A program made the translations under genes and the position numbers. Under the pieces are notes generated by a model, which was given only the letters and a program-made list of their open reading frames with translations, was not told the DNA's origin and did not search any database. 64,000 nucleotides of DNA from Oscillospiraceae bacterium. Its GTDB lineage: Bacteria > Bacillota > Clostridia > Oscillospirales > Oscillospiraceae. The stretch spans positions 1 to 64,000 of the forward strand of contig JAFQZI010000163.1 in NCBI GenBank assembly GCA_017406005.1. Direction: 5' to 3'. This document shows, piece after piece, positions 15,714 to 24,053 of this stretch. Numbering within the stretch: position 1 is the stretch's first letter; each line of letters begins with the position of its first letter.

Positions 15714-16393
15714 CGAGACATGAGCAGATTCGAAACGCGTATAAGCTCACCGGAGGAAACGCGAGTTTTTACGACGGAATGATGACCTATTCCACTCTTT
15801 CCGGAAAGGCTATGTGCCGCATGGTATGGAACATGGACGGAGAGAAAAATCTCCGCTATATCGAGGAAGCGCTCTCCGGTATCCCGGAAGACTTCAAAGG
15901 ATCACTACTAGAGGTACCGGTGGGAACCGGCGTGCTGACCATGCCTGTCTATCGGGAACTGCCGGATGCGCAGATTACGTGTCTAGACTATTCTGCGGAC
16001 ATGATGGCTTCTGCAAAGAAGAAGGCCGAAATTGCTGGAATCAGGAATGTGACATTCCGGCAGGGGGATGTAGGGGATTTGCCGTTTGAGGAAGAGACTT
16101 TCGACATTGTGCTTTCGATGAACGGTTTCCACGCCTTCCCGGATAAAGAAGCTGCTTACCGTGAAACCTTTCGCGTTTTGAAAAAAGGGGGGACCTTCTG
16201 CGGCTGTTTTTATATCCGAGGCGGATGCAAAAGGACTGACTGGTTTATTGAACATCTATATGTTCCCAAGGGGTTCTTTACCCCACCGTTTGAAACTGCG
16301 GACAGCCTCACAAAGAGACTCTCCGGGATGTATGAGGACGTACAAGTGAGCACGGTAGAAGGAATCGGCTGTTTTTGCTGCAAAAAGGCTTAA
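15710..16393 (+). CDS. Class I SAM-dependent methyltransferase
   Basis: A 227-residue methyltransferase related to the UbiE/Methyltransf_11 group. Motif I is degenerate: LLEVPVGTGVLTMPVY has P in place of the first glycine of the usual GxGxG. The acidic ITCLDYSADMMASAKKKAE, the RQGDVGDLPFEEETFDIVLS region and the post-motif VLKKGGTFCGCFY are normal. The start overlaps the preceding stop (ATGA). The substrate is unknown. It is followed after 18 bases by the lactamase-methyltransferase fusion. Confidence 0.88.
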   Translation: MTRHEQIRNAYKLTGGNASFYDGMMTYSTLSGKAMCRMVWNMDGEKNLRYIEEALSGIPEDFKGSLLEVPVGTGVLTMPVYRELPDAQITCLDYSADMMASAKKKAEIAGIRNVTFRQGDVGDLPFEEETFDIVLSMNGFHAFPDKEAAYRETFRVLKKGGTFCGCFYIRGGCKRTDWFIEHLYVPKGFFTPPFETADSLTKRLSGMYEDVQVSTVEGIGCFCCKKA

Positions 16394-16411
16394 GAGGAGG
16401 GAAGAAAAGAA

Positions 16412-18088
16412 ATGTCAAGGAAAGATTCGGACAATCAGAAAAAGTCCATGAGTGCACTATTTCGCGGAAGGGCAATCTTCAAACCGCTGAATACCGGGCG
16501 CATCGACGAGCACGTTGCCTGTGTGCGGGAGTGGGTTGCGAATATCTTTTTCTACACAAAGAACGGGACGACTATTATGATCGACGCCGGGTATAACTAT
16601 GCCCGGCTTCAGGAAAAAATGGGCTGGCTCGACATTGACCCCGCTTCGATCCGGCACATCCTGATCACCCATCAGGACACAGACCATGTAGGCGCACTGG
16701 AACCTGACAGCGAGCAGCTGTTCAAAAATGCCACGGTCTATATCGGTGAGATTGAAAACCGTTACCTGACCGGAGAGACGAGGCGCAAGGTCATCCACGG
16801 TCTATATAAGCTTCCAATGGTCAGGATCAACAACCAGCGGGTGTTGCTGAAGGACGGTGAAATCTTTTATATTGAGGACATCAAGATAGAATGCCTTCTC
16901 GTCCCGGGACATACCTGGGGACATATGGTGTATCTCATCGACGATGAGTACCTGTTCACCGGCGACACGATCTGGTTCGGAGCGGATGGCGGATACAGCT
17001 TCATCGCGACACTAGCCGAGGATAATGTACTGGCCGTAAGATCTCTTGAAAAGCTGGAGCACGACCTTCGGGCACGAAATAGAAAGCTCAAGATCATTAC
17101 CGGGCATACCGGATGGACAGATGACATAGACTTTGCCTTCCTCCACCGCACTGAGCTTTGCAAACCGTTCACAGAAAAGTATACAGATCCTTCAGCGCCA
17201 TACGACGGTTATGTGGAAGACGATGACACAGAGGAAGGGGCAAGAACGATTCCCCTTGAAAAAGTAAAAACCAAGGCAAAGGAAGAAACAATTACGAGAC
17301 CGGATTATAAGAACTGGATGCCGAAGGGTATGGTGCTCGGGACACTGGCGGGAAGCGCAGGCTGTTTAGCCCTTTCTGCCGTTTGCGGCTGCAATACGAA
17401 TCTGATCAAAAATGAAAAGTGCAAAACTGCGGTGAGCGGGGCCTTTCTGCTTTCCGGGATTGCTGCCGGCGGCGCGGCACTGTGGATGGCATCCCTGTAT
17501 CGCGCTTTTTCCTATAACGGAAAGCGTCAGATGTCCCGGCAAATCATAGAAGGCATTGCCAAATATGTCGAATTACCAAAGGGCGGCATCGGGCTGGACG
17601 TTGGCTGCGGAAGCGGCGCACTGACAATCGCCTGTGCCAAACGGAATCCACAAGGAGGCTTTATCGGTATTGACCGCTGGGGCAAGGAGTACGCCTCTTA
17701 CAACAAACCTCTCTGCGAAGCAAACGCAAGGGCCGAGGGAGTAAACAACGCTGTGTTTTATCAGGGAAATGCCCTGAAACTGGATTTTTCAGATCAAAGC
17801 TTTGACGCGGTTACCAGCAACTATGTGTATCACAATATCCCCGGCCGCGATCGACAGGAGATTTTGCTTGAAACTCTGCGGGTCCTGAAAAAAGGAGGCA
17901 CATTTGCACTTCACGACATCTTTTCCAAAGCCAGGTACGGGGATATGCAGGCCTTCGCAGAAAAGCTTCGAGCCATGGGCTATGAAAAAGTCGAGCTGAT
18001 CGATACAACAAATGGCATGTTTATGTCCCCCGGTGAGGCAAAGCGAATGGCTCTCTCCGGATCTGCCCTGCTAGTGGGGAAGAAATAG
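16412..18088 (+). CDS. Metallo-beta-lactamase fold / membrane / methyltransferase fusion
   Basis: A 558-residue three-part protein. Residues about 25-250 form a metallo-beta-lactamase hydrolase domain with the metal site H87-x-D89-x-D91-H92 (the usual HxHxDH with the second His replaced by Asp), PGHTWGH near 166-171, TGDT near 184-187 and TGHTGW near 230-235. Residues about 305-328 and 341-362 are two hydrophobic helices. From about 370 onward lies a class I methyltransferase domain with LDVGCGSGALTIA (395-407). The start follows AGGAGGG. The fusion suggests hydrolysis and methylation act on one substrate at the membrane. It ends the methyltransferase operon at a terminator. Confidence 0.85.
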   Translation: MSRKDSDNQKKSMSALFRGRAIFKPLNTGRIDEHVACVREWVANIFFYTKNGTTIMIDAGYNYARLQEKMGWLDIDPASIRHILITHQDTDHVGALEPDSEQLFKNATVYIGEIENRYLTGETRRKVIHGLYKLPMVRINNQRVLLKDGEIFYIEDIKIECLLVPGHTWGHMVYLIDDEYLFTGDTIWFGADGGYSFIATLAEDNVLAVRSLEKLEHDLRARNRKLKIITGHTGWTDDIDFAFLHRTELCKPFTEKYTDPSAPYDGYVEDDDTEEGARTIPLEKVKTKAKEETITRPDYKNWMPKGMVLGTLAGSAGCLALSAVCGCNTNLIKNEKCKTAVSGAFLLSGIAAGGAALWMASLYRAFSYNGKRQMSRQIIEGIAKYVELPKGGIGLDVGCGSGALTIACAKRNPQGGFIGIDRWGKEYASYNKPLCEANARAEGVNNAVFYQGNALKLDFSDQSFDAVTSNYVYHNIPGRDRQEILLETLRVLKKGGTFALHDIFSKARYGDMQAFAEKLRAMGYEKVELIDTTNGMFMSPGEAKRMALSGSALLVGKK

Positions 18089-18092
18089 CAAA

Positions 18093-18137
18093 AAAACAAT
18101 CTCCGACCTGTAGCTGATACAGATCGGAGATTGTTTT
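18093..18137 (+). terminator. Bidirectional terminator
   Basis: AAAACAATCTCCGA (18093-18106) pairs with TCGGAGATTGTTTT (18124-18137). It lies between the convergent fusion gene and the DtxR gene and has A and T tracts suitable for both strands. Confidence 0.9.
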
Positions 18138-18148
18138 AGCGTTGAAAG

Positions 18149-18517
18149 TTAACGATGCTCCTGGGCGTGTCTGCGGATGGCGTCGAATGACTCCACACTG
18201 AGGTCATGTTCGATTTTGCAGGCGTCTTCGCGGGCAGTCTCCGGGCTGACACCCAGATCAACCAGAAGCTCTGTCAGGAGCTTATGGCGTTCGTACATGC
18301 GTTCTGCGATTTCCAGACCAGGTTTCAGCAACACAATCATCCCCGCTGGGTCAAACTCAATATAGCCGCTCTCCCGCAGGCGTTTTGTGGTATAGCTGAC
18401 ACTTGGCTTGGTCACACCCATTTTTTCTGCTACGTCAACAGAACGGATGTAACCTCGCTCTTCCTTCAGCATGAGCATTGCTTCCAGATAATCTTCCGCA
18501 GATTCATAAATTGTCAT
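18149..18517 (-). CDS. DtxR/MntR family metal-dependent regulator (second copy)
   Basis: A 122-residue regulator closely similar in layout to the one at 13793: MTIYESAEDYLEAMLML, recognition helix EKMGVTKPSVSYTTKRL, and the metal-site segment SPETAREDACKIEHDLS. It also lacks the SH3 domain. The start at 18517 is chosen by similarity to the relative's start and a GGTG 6 bases upstream; a longer in-frame start is possible. It is divergent from the FTR1 iron permease gene, and dyad-like sequences in the shared region suggest that it controls both. It is the best local candidate for an iron-sensing repressor. Confidence 0.9.
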   Translation of the reverse strand: MTIYESAEDYLEAMLMLKEERGYIRSVDVAEKMGVTKPSVSYTTKRLRESGYIEFDPAGMIVLLKPGLEIAERMYERHKLLTELLVDLGVSPETAREDACKIEHDLSVESFDAIRRHAQEHR

Positions 18518-18581
18518 ATTCATCACCATTTCAATCATATCACTCAACAAGAAAAAAATCAAGGAAAACAAAAAAGTGGAA

Positions 18582-18638
18582 GTTAGATATTGACAACTAA
18601 TGGTAAAGATGTTAAACTGCACACAAGTTAGACAACTC
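18582..18638. promoter_or_regulatory. FTR1/DtxR divergent control region
   Basis: TTGACA (18590-18595), 17 bases and TAAACT (18613-18618) give a plausible promoter toward FTR1. AGTTAGATATTGACAACT (18581-18598) overlaps the -35 and matches the operator with one arm mismatch (GTTA-8-CAAC). AGTTAGACAACT (18626-18637) has the same arms with a 2-base centre. Confidence 0.5.
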
Positions 18639-18683
18639 TTCTTATAATAAGTTCTATTTATCTATAATCAAGGAAGGATTACT

Positions 18684-20459
18684 ATGAAAATAGTAAAGCG
18701 GAGTCTGCTCGTTCTGATGATAATGGCGTCGCTGTTCTCTACTTTGGCAGGGACAGCGGCATATGCGGAGGAGACGTCTACCCGCTGGGCCGATGCGGCG
18801 GATGAGATTGACAAATATCTCGACGCTGCTTTTGAGTATTATCTGGAGGGTGATGCGAAAGCTGCCTACGACAGTGTAAGCAATGCCTATTTCCGTGTTT
18901 ATGAGACAACAGGCTTTGAGCGACAGACAATGAGCTATGTGTCCGGCAACCGCAAGAACGCAGTGGAAATGCAGTTCTCGACCTGCAAGGCAGCGGTAAA
19001 GAAGGACAATACGGATCTCGATACCAAAATCAAGGTGCGATCCGCACTAACCAAGCTCAAAAGCATGATCCGCGAGGACGGCAACAAGCTTGCCACCCTT
19101 CAGGGAGGCACCCTCAGTGAGATGAAGTATTATCTTCACGGAGAACTTGTAAATTCAGATCCCTATGCGGATTTTTCCGCTGATCCGGACGCCGCAGCGA
19201 AGTATGAAAGCTGGTATGAGGCAGCATCGCTTGTGAAGGAACTGCTGGATACAGCCTATATGGGATATCTGGACAAGGATTTTGAAGCGGCTACAGACAA
19301 TGTCAATACTGCTTTCTACACAGTCTATGAGGAATCCGGCCTGAGCCACAAAATCTACACAGACCTTTCCTTAAAAGACCGGCAGAAGATGGACACACAC
19401 TTTACCGCGCTGCGCAGTCTTATCTCGTCTGCATCCGAGAAGTACCAGAAGAACAAATATCGCACCAGCACTGACAGCGCAAAGAACGACATTCTGAAAA
19501 TGGCTAAGGCGCTGGACGCAAAGGAAGAGGAAGCGAAAGCTGCCGCAGCCGCTGCAGCAGCGGAAGCTCTTGCTGCCCAGATGGAAGAGGAAAGTGCCTC
19601 ACAGGGAGATCCGCGTCTGCTCACTTTCCTGGGAGCTTTCGGAATCATCGTGCGTGAGGGCCTGGAGGCCATCCTGGTAATTGCCGGCATGATCGCTTAC
19701 CTCGTAAAGAGCGGAAATCAAAAGACGCTGAAGAACGTGTATATCGGATCTGTCCTCGGCATCGTGATGAGCTTTGTTGCAGCATGGTTCCTCTCCTGGC
19801 TGAAACGCGTATGGACCGGAGCCGGACAAAGCCAGGAGGTCATCGAGGGGATTACAGCGCTGATTGCCGTTTGCGTGCTGTTCTACGTCTCGAACTGGAT
19901 GATCTCGAAGGCGGAGGCCGCCTCCTGGAGCCGTTACATTGACGATAAGGTTCAAAGCTCCGTGGAGACGGGCAGCAGCTTCGCATTAGCCTTTACTGCT
20001 TTCCTCAGCGTGTTCCGTGAGGGAGCTGAAGTAGTGCTCTTCTACCAGCCGATGCTGAACGAAGGCAATCCCAGCATGGTCTGGGCAGGCTTCGCCACGG
20101 GATGCGTCCTTCTGGTGTTTGTCTATCTCGCAATCACAAAACTGTCGATCAAGCTCCCAATCAAAGTGTTCTTCACGGCAACCAGCATCCTGATGGCCGT
20201 GATGTGTGTGAGCTTCCTCGGAGGAGGCATCAAGGAGCTCGCAGAAGGCAACGTCTTCGACCTGACGATGAATGTGCCGGCAATCCCGGAGAACGATGTT
20301 ATTCAGATCTTCGGCATCTATCCATGGCTGGAGACACTGGTGCCTCAGCTTATTCTCGGAATCATCCTGCTGGTAACTTTCCTCGTAGCGCACTATCGCG
20401 GAAAAATGGATGCGCTCCGTGCGGAGCTCACCGCAAAAAACAAGCCTGAAGAGGCTTAA
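18684..20459 (+). CDS. FTR1 family high-affinity iron permease with extracellular sensor domain
   Basis: A 591-residue protein in two halves. After a signal sequence (about 1-28) comes a helical extracytoplasmic region made of two related repeats, near residues 35-100 (YLDAAFEYYLEGDAKAAYDS) and 175-245 (LLDTAYMGYLDKDFEAATDN), then an alanine-rich linker. From about residue 310 is the FTR1 permease, with seven or so helices and the two iron-relay motifs REGLE (324-328) and REGAE (445-449). Bacterial FTR1 proteins import Fe(III) or oxidised iron. The gene opens an operon with P19, DUF2318 and ABC genes. A MITE copy starts at its stop codon. Confidence 0.93.
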   Translation: MKIVKRSLLVLMIMASLFSTLAGTAAYAEETSTRWADAADEIDKYLDAAFEYYLEGDAKAAYDSVSNAYFRVYETTGFERQTMSYVSGNRKNAVEMQFSTCKAAVKKDNTDLDTKIKVRSALTKLKSMIREDGNKLATLQGGTLSEMKYYLHGELVNSDPYADFSADPDAAAKYESWYEAASLVKELLDTAYMGYLDKDFEAATDNVNTAFYTVYEESGLSHKIYTDLSLKDRQKMDTHFTALRSLISSASEKYQKNKYRTSTDSAKNDILKMAKALDAKEEEAKAAAAAAAAEALAAQMEEESASQGDPRLLTFLGAFGIIVREGLEAILVIAGMIAYLVKSGNQKTLKNVYIGSVLGIVMSFVAAWFLSWLKRVWTGAGQSQEVIEGITALIAVCVLFYVSNWMISKAEAASWSRYIDDKVQSSVETGSSFALAFTAFLSVFREGAEVVLFYQPMLNEGNPSMVWAGFATGCVLLVFVYLAITKLSIKLPIKVFFTATSILMAVMCVSFLGGGIKELAEGNVFDLTMNVPAIPENDVIQIFGIYPWLETLVPQLILGIILLVTFLVAHYRGKMDALRAELTAKNKPEEA

Positions 20460-20619
20460 TACTGATCACTAATAAAACCATTTAACTCTTTTCGGGCAGA
20501 ATTGTGCCATGCTGTGTTATCAGCCTTGAGAATACACAAAGTATTCCCTGCGGCTTCTGCCTTGCCTGGCGCAATTCTGCTTCGAAAATCTTTTAAAGCG
20601 TCTTATCAGTGATCAGTAT
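20459..20619. repeat. 161-bp palindromic MITE-like element, copy 2
   Basis: The same element as at 11182, differing by a few bases, for example at the left tip where the arm reads ACTGATCACTAATAA. It begins at the last base of the FTR1 stop codon. Sitting inside the iron-uptake operon between FTR1 and P19, its RNA hairpin could reduce readthrough or stabilise transcript ends. Confidence 0.85.
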
Positions 20620-20724
20620 AAGAAAACTGCTGTTCCGGACAGTATTCCCCCGCGGTATGCTGTCCCGGCAATAGAACTGCTCTTTAGGGGCAAAGAACAT
20701 ATTCAATAATTGGAGGATCTTCAA

Positions 20725-21279
20725 ATGAAAAAATTTCTCGCAGTTTTGCTGTCTGCTATGATGGTTTTCAGCCTTGGCGCCGTTGCTTTTGCAGAGGAAG
20801 AAGCCGGATTCGACGAGTTCGAGCTTGGTGTTGAGGGTGAGCAGGAAGTCGGTTTTATGACGATGAGCATGGTTTACTTCCAGCCTGTTGATATGGCTCC
20901 GGTGGAGAGTGCTACCCCGAAAGAGGGCTCCGACCTCCACATCGAAGTTGACCTCACTGCCAATGAAAATCCTTACAGCTTCCCGGTTGATGGTTGGGTT
21001 CCCTATCTGAGCATTGATTATGTGATCTACGATCACGAGACCGGCGAAAAAGTTTTGGATGGCTCCATGATGCCGATGGCTGCTTCCGATGGTCCGCACT
21101 ATGGCAACAACATCGCTCTTAAAGACGGCCTGTATGACATCACCCTCTCCATCAAGAGCCCGGCTGAGAACGGCTATCTGCTCCACGTGGACGATGAGAC
21201 CGGCGTTGAAGCCGATGAGTTCTGGACTGAGCCCCTTGAGGCCACCTGGACCGAGTGGGAGTTCGTAAAGCAGTGGTAA
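20725..21279 (+). CDS. P19-type iron-binding secreted protein
   Basis: A 184-residue exported protein with a signal peptide (MKKFLAVLLSAMMVFSLGAV). The mature domain closely follows the P19/Tp34 pattern: a Met-rich N-part (VGFMTMSMVYFQPVDMAPVE), LHIEVDLTANE, WVPYLSIDYVIYD, and the metal-site block MPMAASDGPHYGNNIAL. In Campylobacter and relatives, P19 binds iron and copper outside the membrane and works with the FTR1 permease. Here it lies between FTR1 and DUF2318, the same order as Cj1658-Cj1660. The start at 20725 has GGAGG upstream. The protein has no lipobox, so how it stays at the cell is unclear. Confidence 0.9.
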   Translation: MKKFLAVLLSAMMVFSLGAVAFAEEEAGFDEFELGVEGEQEVGFMTMSMVYFQPVDMAPVESATPKEGSDLHIEVDLTANENPYSFPVDGWVPYLSIDYVIYDHETGEKVLDGSMMPMAASDGPHYGNNIALKDGLYDITLSIKSPAENGYLLHVDDETGVEADEFWTEPLEATWTEWEFVKQW

Positions 21280-21318
21280 TTACCGCCTGCTACTGAGCCT
21301 AAAAACATAAAAATAAAA

Positions 21319-21357
21319 CTGCTGACATGCAATACGCGGGGTATTGTATGTCAGCAG
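21319..21357 (+). terminator. Hairpin between P19 and DUF2318 genes
   Basis: CTGCTGACATGCAATAC (21319-21335) pairs with GTATTGTATGTCAGCAG (21341-21357) with one G:T pair. There is no immediate T-run (TAAGCACGTTTTT follows), so it may be a processing or attenuation stem inside the operon and not a full terminator. Confidence 0.5.
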
Positions 21358-21417
21358 TAAGCACGTTTTTCGGGTTGTCCCTGTTTTCTGTAATGTAGTA
21401 TCTGGAGGCATGATTCT

Positions 21418-22719
21418 ATGCTGAAATATTTATGGATGGTGACACAGGATCTGTTTCTGCCGGTCACCTTTGTCTCGCTGATGCACGCCGTACTGGGAAG
21501 ACAGTTCGGCAAAAAAGGCTGGGGATCCAACTGGACCGGTATTTCCCTTGGCATCCTCGCATCAGCAATGCTTGCCTGGTTCAAGAACACTTCAAATCGC
21601 ATTATTTCAAGCCACTGGAACCATGTGATCTACGGGATTATCATGGGCTTTACGCTGGCTTTTCTCCTGTTTCTGCTGTTATTCGGAAGGAGAAAACGGG
21701 AAACAGATTCCGATCCTTTAACTTTCGGAGAATGGCTCCTGTGCCTCGCGGGCGCAGGACTCTCCGCAGCCTGGATTTTCTTCAAGCTGCCCGGCGTGAT
21801 GGGTTATCCTTTCAATTTCAACACCATGGGCAACGGTTACTGGTCCTGGTATTATATGCAGCGGCTGCTCGGATGGGCGCTTGCTCTGATCCTTTTGGCG
21901 ATTTATGCGCATCTGCTTTATGAATGCGCATTGCAAATAAAAAAAGCGAAAGTTCCGAGACTGGTACTCGTTCTCGGAACGATGTGGAATGCATTCTACT
22001 GTTTCTGCTATTTCTTTGTCCCCTTTGTCAGCCGGGCGAAATGGCTGAAGTGGCCCATAAAATACAGTGCAGAGGAATACGGCTGGATCCGGAAGCTGAC
22101 GCAGTTTGCTTCTAAGAATTCCATGCTGTTCATCTGGACCGTGGCTGTGCTGGTGCTGATACTGGCAGTGCTGTTCTTTGCGGAAAACACAAAGGTCACG
22201 GAGCCCTATGACAATCCTGCACAGCACCGGAAACTCCGGGCAAGGAACCGCCGGCACAGGAGACTCGCAGTCACGACAGCAGTATTCCTTGCGGCGATCG
22301 TTCTGATCCTCAGCCTGGTAAAACAGTACGACACCCGTGTCATCGAGCTTTCTCCGCCGGAAACCTACACGGTTGAGGGTGAGGAAATCCTGATCCCGAT
22401 GGAAACGGTTTCGGACGGACATCTCCATCGGTTTGAGTATCAGACGGAAAACGGTGTAAACATCCGCTGGATCGTTGTAAAGAAGCCGGGTTCCGCAAGC
22501 TTTGGCACCGGTTTGGACGCCTGTGAGGTCTGCGGGAACGCGGGTTACTTCGAGCGGAATGGACAGGTTGTGTGCCGCCGCTGCGACGTGGTCATGAACA
22601 TCAACACCATCGGTTTCAAGGGCGGGTGCAATCCGATTCCTATCAGCTACGAGGTACGGAACGGAAATCTCGTGTTCTCACTCCCGGAGATTCTCGCCGG
22701 TGAGCGGGAATTCCGGTAA
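21418..22719 (+). CDS. DUF2318 Fe-S-containing membrane protein of the FTR1/P19 system
   Basis: A 433-residue membrane protein with about eight helices in the first 320 residues and a C-terminal cysteine-rich DUF2318 domain: CEVCGNAGYF, then CRRCDVVMNINTIGFKGGCN. DUF2318 proteins are predicted Fe-S or heme-like redox proteins that accompany FTR1-P19 iron import (Cj1660 in Campylobacter), possibly handling the electron side of iron oxidation or reduction. The start follows TGGAGG by 9 bases. The first ABC permease gene begins 17 bases after the stop, so the genes are co-transcribed. Confidence 0.9.
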   Translation: MLKYLWMVTQDLFLPVTFVSLMHAVLGRQFGKKGWGSNWTGISLGILASAMLAWFKNTSNRIISSHWNHVIYGIIMGFTLAFLLFLLLFGRRKRETDSDPLTFGEWLLCLAGAGLSAAWIFFKLPGVMGYPFNFNTMGNGYWSWYYMQRLLGWALALILLAIYAHLLYECALQIKKAKVPRLVLVLGTMWNAFYCFCYFFVPFVSRAKWLKWPIKYSAEEYGWIRKLTQFASKNSMLFIWTVAVLVLILAVLFFAENTKVTEPYDNPAQHRKLRARNRRHRRLAVTTAVFLAAIVLILSLVKQYDTRVIELSPPETYTVEGEEILIPMETVSDGHLHRFEYQTENGVNIRWIVVKKPGSASFGTGLDACEVCGNAGYFERNGQVVCRRCDVVMNINTIGFKGGCNPIPISYEVRNGNLVFSLPEILAGEREFR

Positions 22720-22736
22720 AGGAGGCTTGAAAACGT

Positions 22737-24035
22737 ATGCTTTTTAAAATGATCCGAGGGGTGCTGTTTCATCAACGAGGGAAAATGATGCTGATTGCTT
22801 TCACTATTGCACTCGGCGCTTCTCTTGCAACCGGCATGCTGAACGTTATGATGGATGTCGGCGACAAGGTGAACCAGGAACTCAAAACCTATGGCGCGAA
22901 CATCGTTGTCAAACCGAAAGATTCGTCTCTGCTTTCCGACATCTATGATATCGGAGAGGACGGAGAAGCGCTGAATGTTTCTTATCTTCGGGAGGAAGAT
23001 CTCGGGAAAATCAAGACTATATTCTGGGCCTTCAACATCGTAGACTTCACCCCTTTTCTGGACTGTGCGGTAACGCTCCCTGACGGGAACACGGCGAAGG
23101 CGGTCGGAACCTGGTTCAATCATCACCTGTCCCTGCCGACCGGAGAAGAACTGGATGCCGGCGTGGTTGGCATGCGCTCCTGGTGGGATGTGACAGAGGG
23201 CAAATGGATCGACGAAAAAGATGAGAACGCCAACAGCGAGATTATGGTCGGCACTGTCCTCGCTCAGCAGCAAGGCTGGTCAGCAGGGGACACGGTTACA
23301 CTCAAAACCGCTCAGGGTTCGAAAGATGTCATGATTGCCGGTATTTATGATGCCGGCGGTGATGAAGACCAGCAGATTTTTACAACCTTAGACCTTGTAC
23401 AGGAACTTACAGACCGGGAAGGAAAGGTTGCTTCCATTGAGGTCTCGGCGATTACCACGCCGGACAATGACCTCGCCCGCCGCGCAGCCAAAAATCCGCA
23501 GGCACTCAGCGGCCGTGACTATGAGACCTGGTATTGCACGGCATATGTCAGTGCTATCTGCTATCAGATTCAGGAAGCAATCCCGAACTCAGTCGCTTCG
23601 GCGGTGCGGCAGGTGGCTGAGAGCGAAGGTACAATCCTCGAGAAGACGCAGCTACTGATGATCCTCATCACGGCACTCAGCCTAGTGGGATCTGCTCTCG
23701 GCATCTCCAATCTGGTGACAGCCAGCGTCATGGAGCGTGCTCAGGAAATCGGCCTGCTGAAGGCTATCGGGGCAAGAGATCGATCCATCACAGGCGTAAT
23801 CATTGTGGAGATCCTGATCACCGCGCTGATCGGCGGCATCATCGGATACTTCATGGGTTTCGGCTTCGCCCAGCTGATCGGCCACAGTGTGTTCGGTTCA
23901 GCGGTTGAGATGAAGCTGAAAGTTATCCCTATCGTAGCGGCGCTGATTGCGCTGGTCACCATGGCCGGCAGTTTACCTGCCATCCGGATGGTGCTGCGGC
24001 TCCGCCCGGCTGAAGTGCTCCACGGTGGGCATTGA
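22737..24035 (+). CDS. MacB/FtsX-type ABC permease of the iron-uptake operon (1)
   Basis: A 432-residue protein with the MacB-FtsX layout: one N-terminal helix (ALGASLATGMLNVMM), a large extracytoplasmic domain (about 45-290) and three C-terminal helices with the FtsX-like block ERAQEIGLLKAIGARDRSIT. It matches the position of Cj1661 in the FTR1-P19 system. It is not an importer permease in the classical sense. Mechanotransmitting ABC proteins of this type may couple ATP hydrolysis to P19 or FTR1 outside the membrane. It is followed 18 bases later by the second permease. Confidence 0.88.
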   Translation: MLFKMIRGVLFHQRGKMMLIAFTIALGASLATGMLNVMMDVGDKVNQELKTYGANIVVKPKDSSLLSDIYDIGEDGEALNVSYLREEDLGKIKTIFWAFNIVDFTPFLDCAVTLPDGNTAKAVGTWFNHHLSLPTGEELDAGVVGMRSWWDVTEGKWIDEKDENANSEIMVGTVLAQQQGWSAGDTVTLKTAQGSKDVMIAGIYDAGGDEDQQIFTTLDLVQELTDREGKVASIEVSAITTPDNDLARRAAKNPQALSGRDYETWYCTAYVSAICYQIQEAIPNSVASAVRQVAESEGTILEKTQLLMILITALSLVGSALGISNLVTASVMERAQEIGLLKAIGARDRSITGVIIVEILITALIGGIIGYFMGFGFAQLIGHSVFGSAVEMKLKVIPIVAALIALVTMAGSLPAIRMVLRLRPAEVLHGGH

Positions 24036-24053
24036 TAAGGGAGGAGCGGCCAT

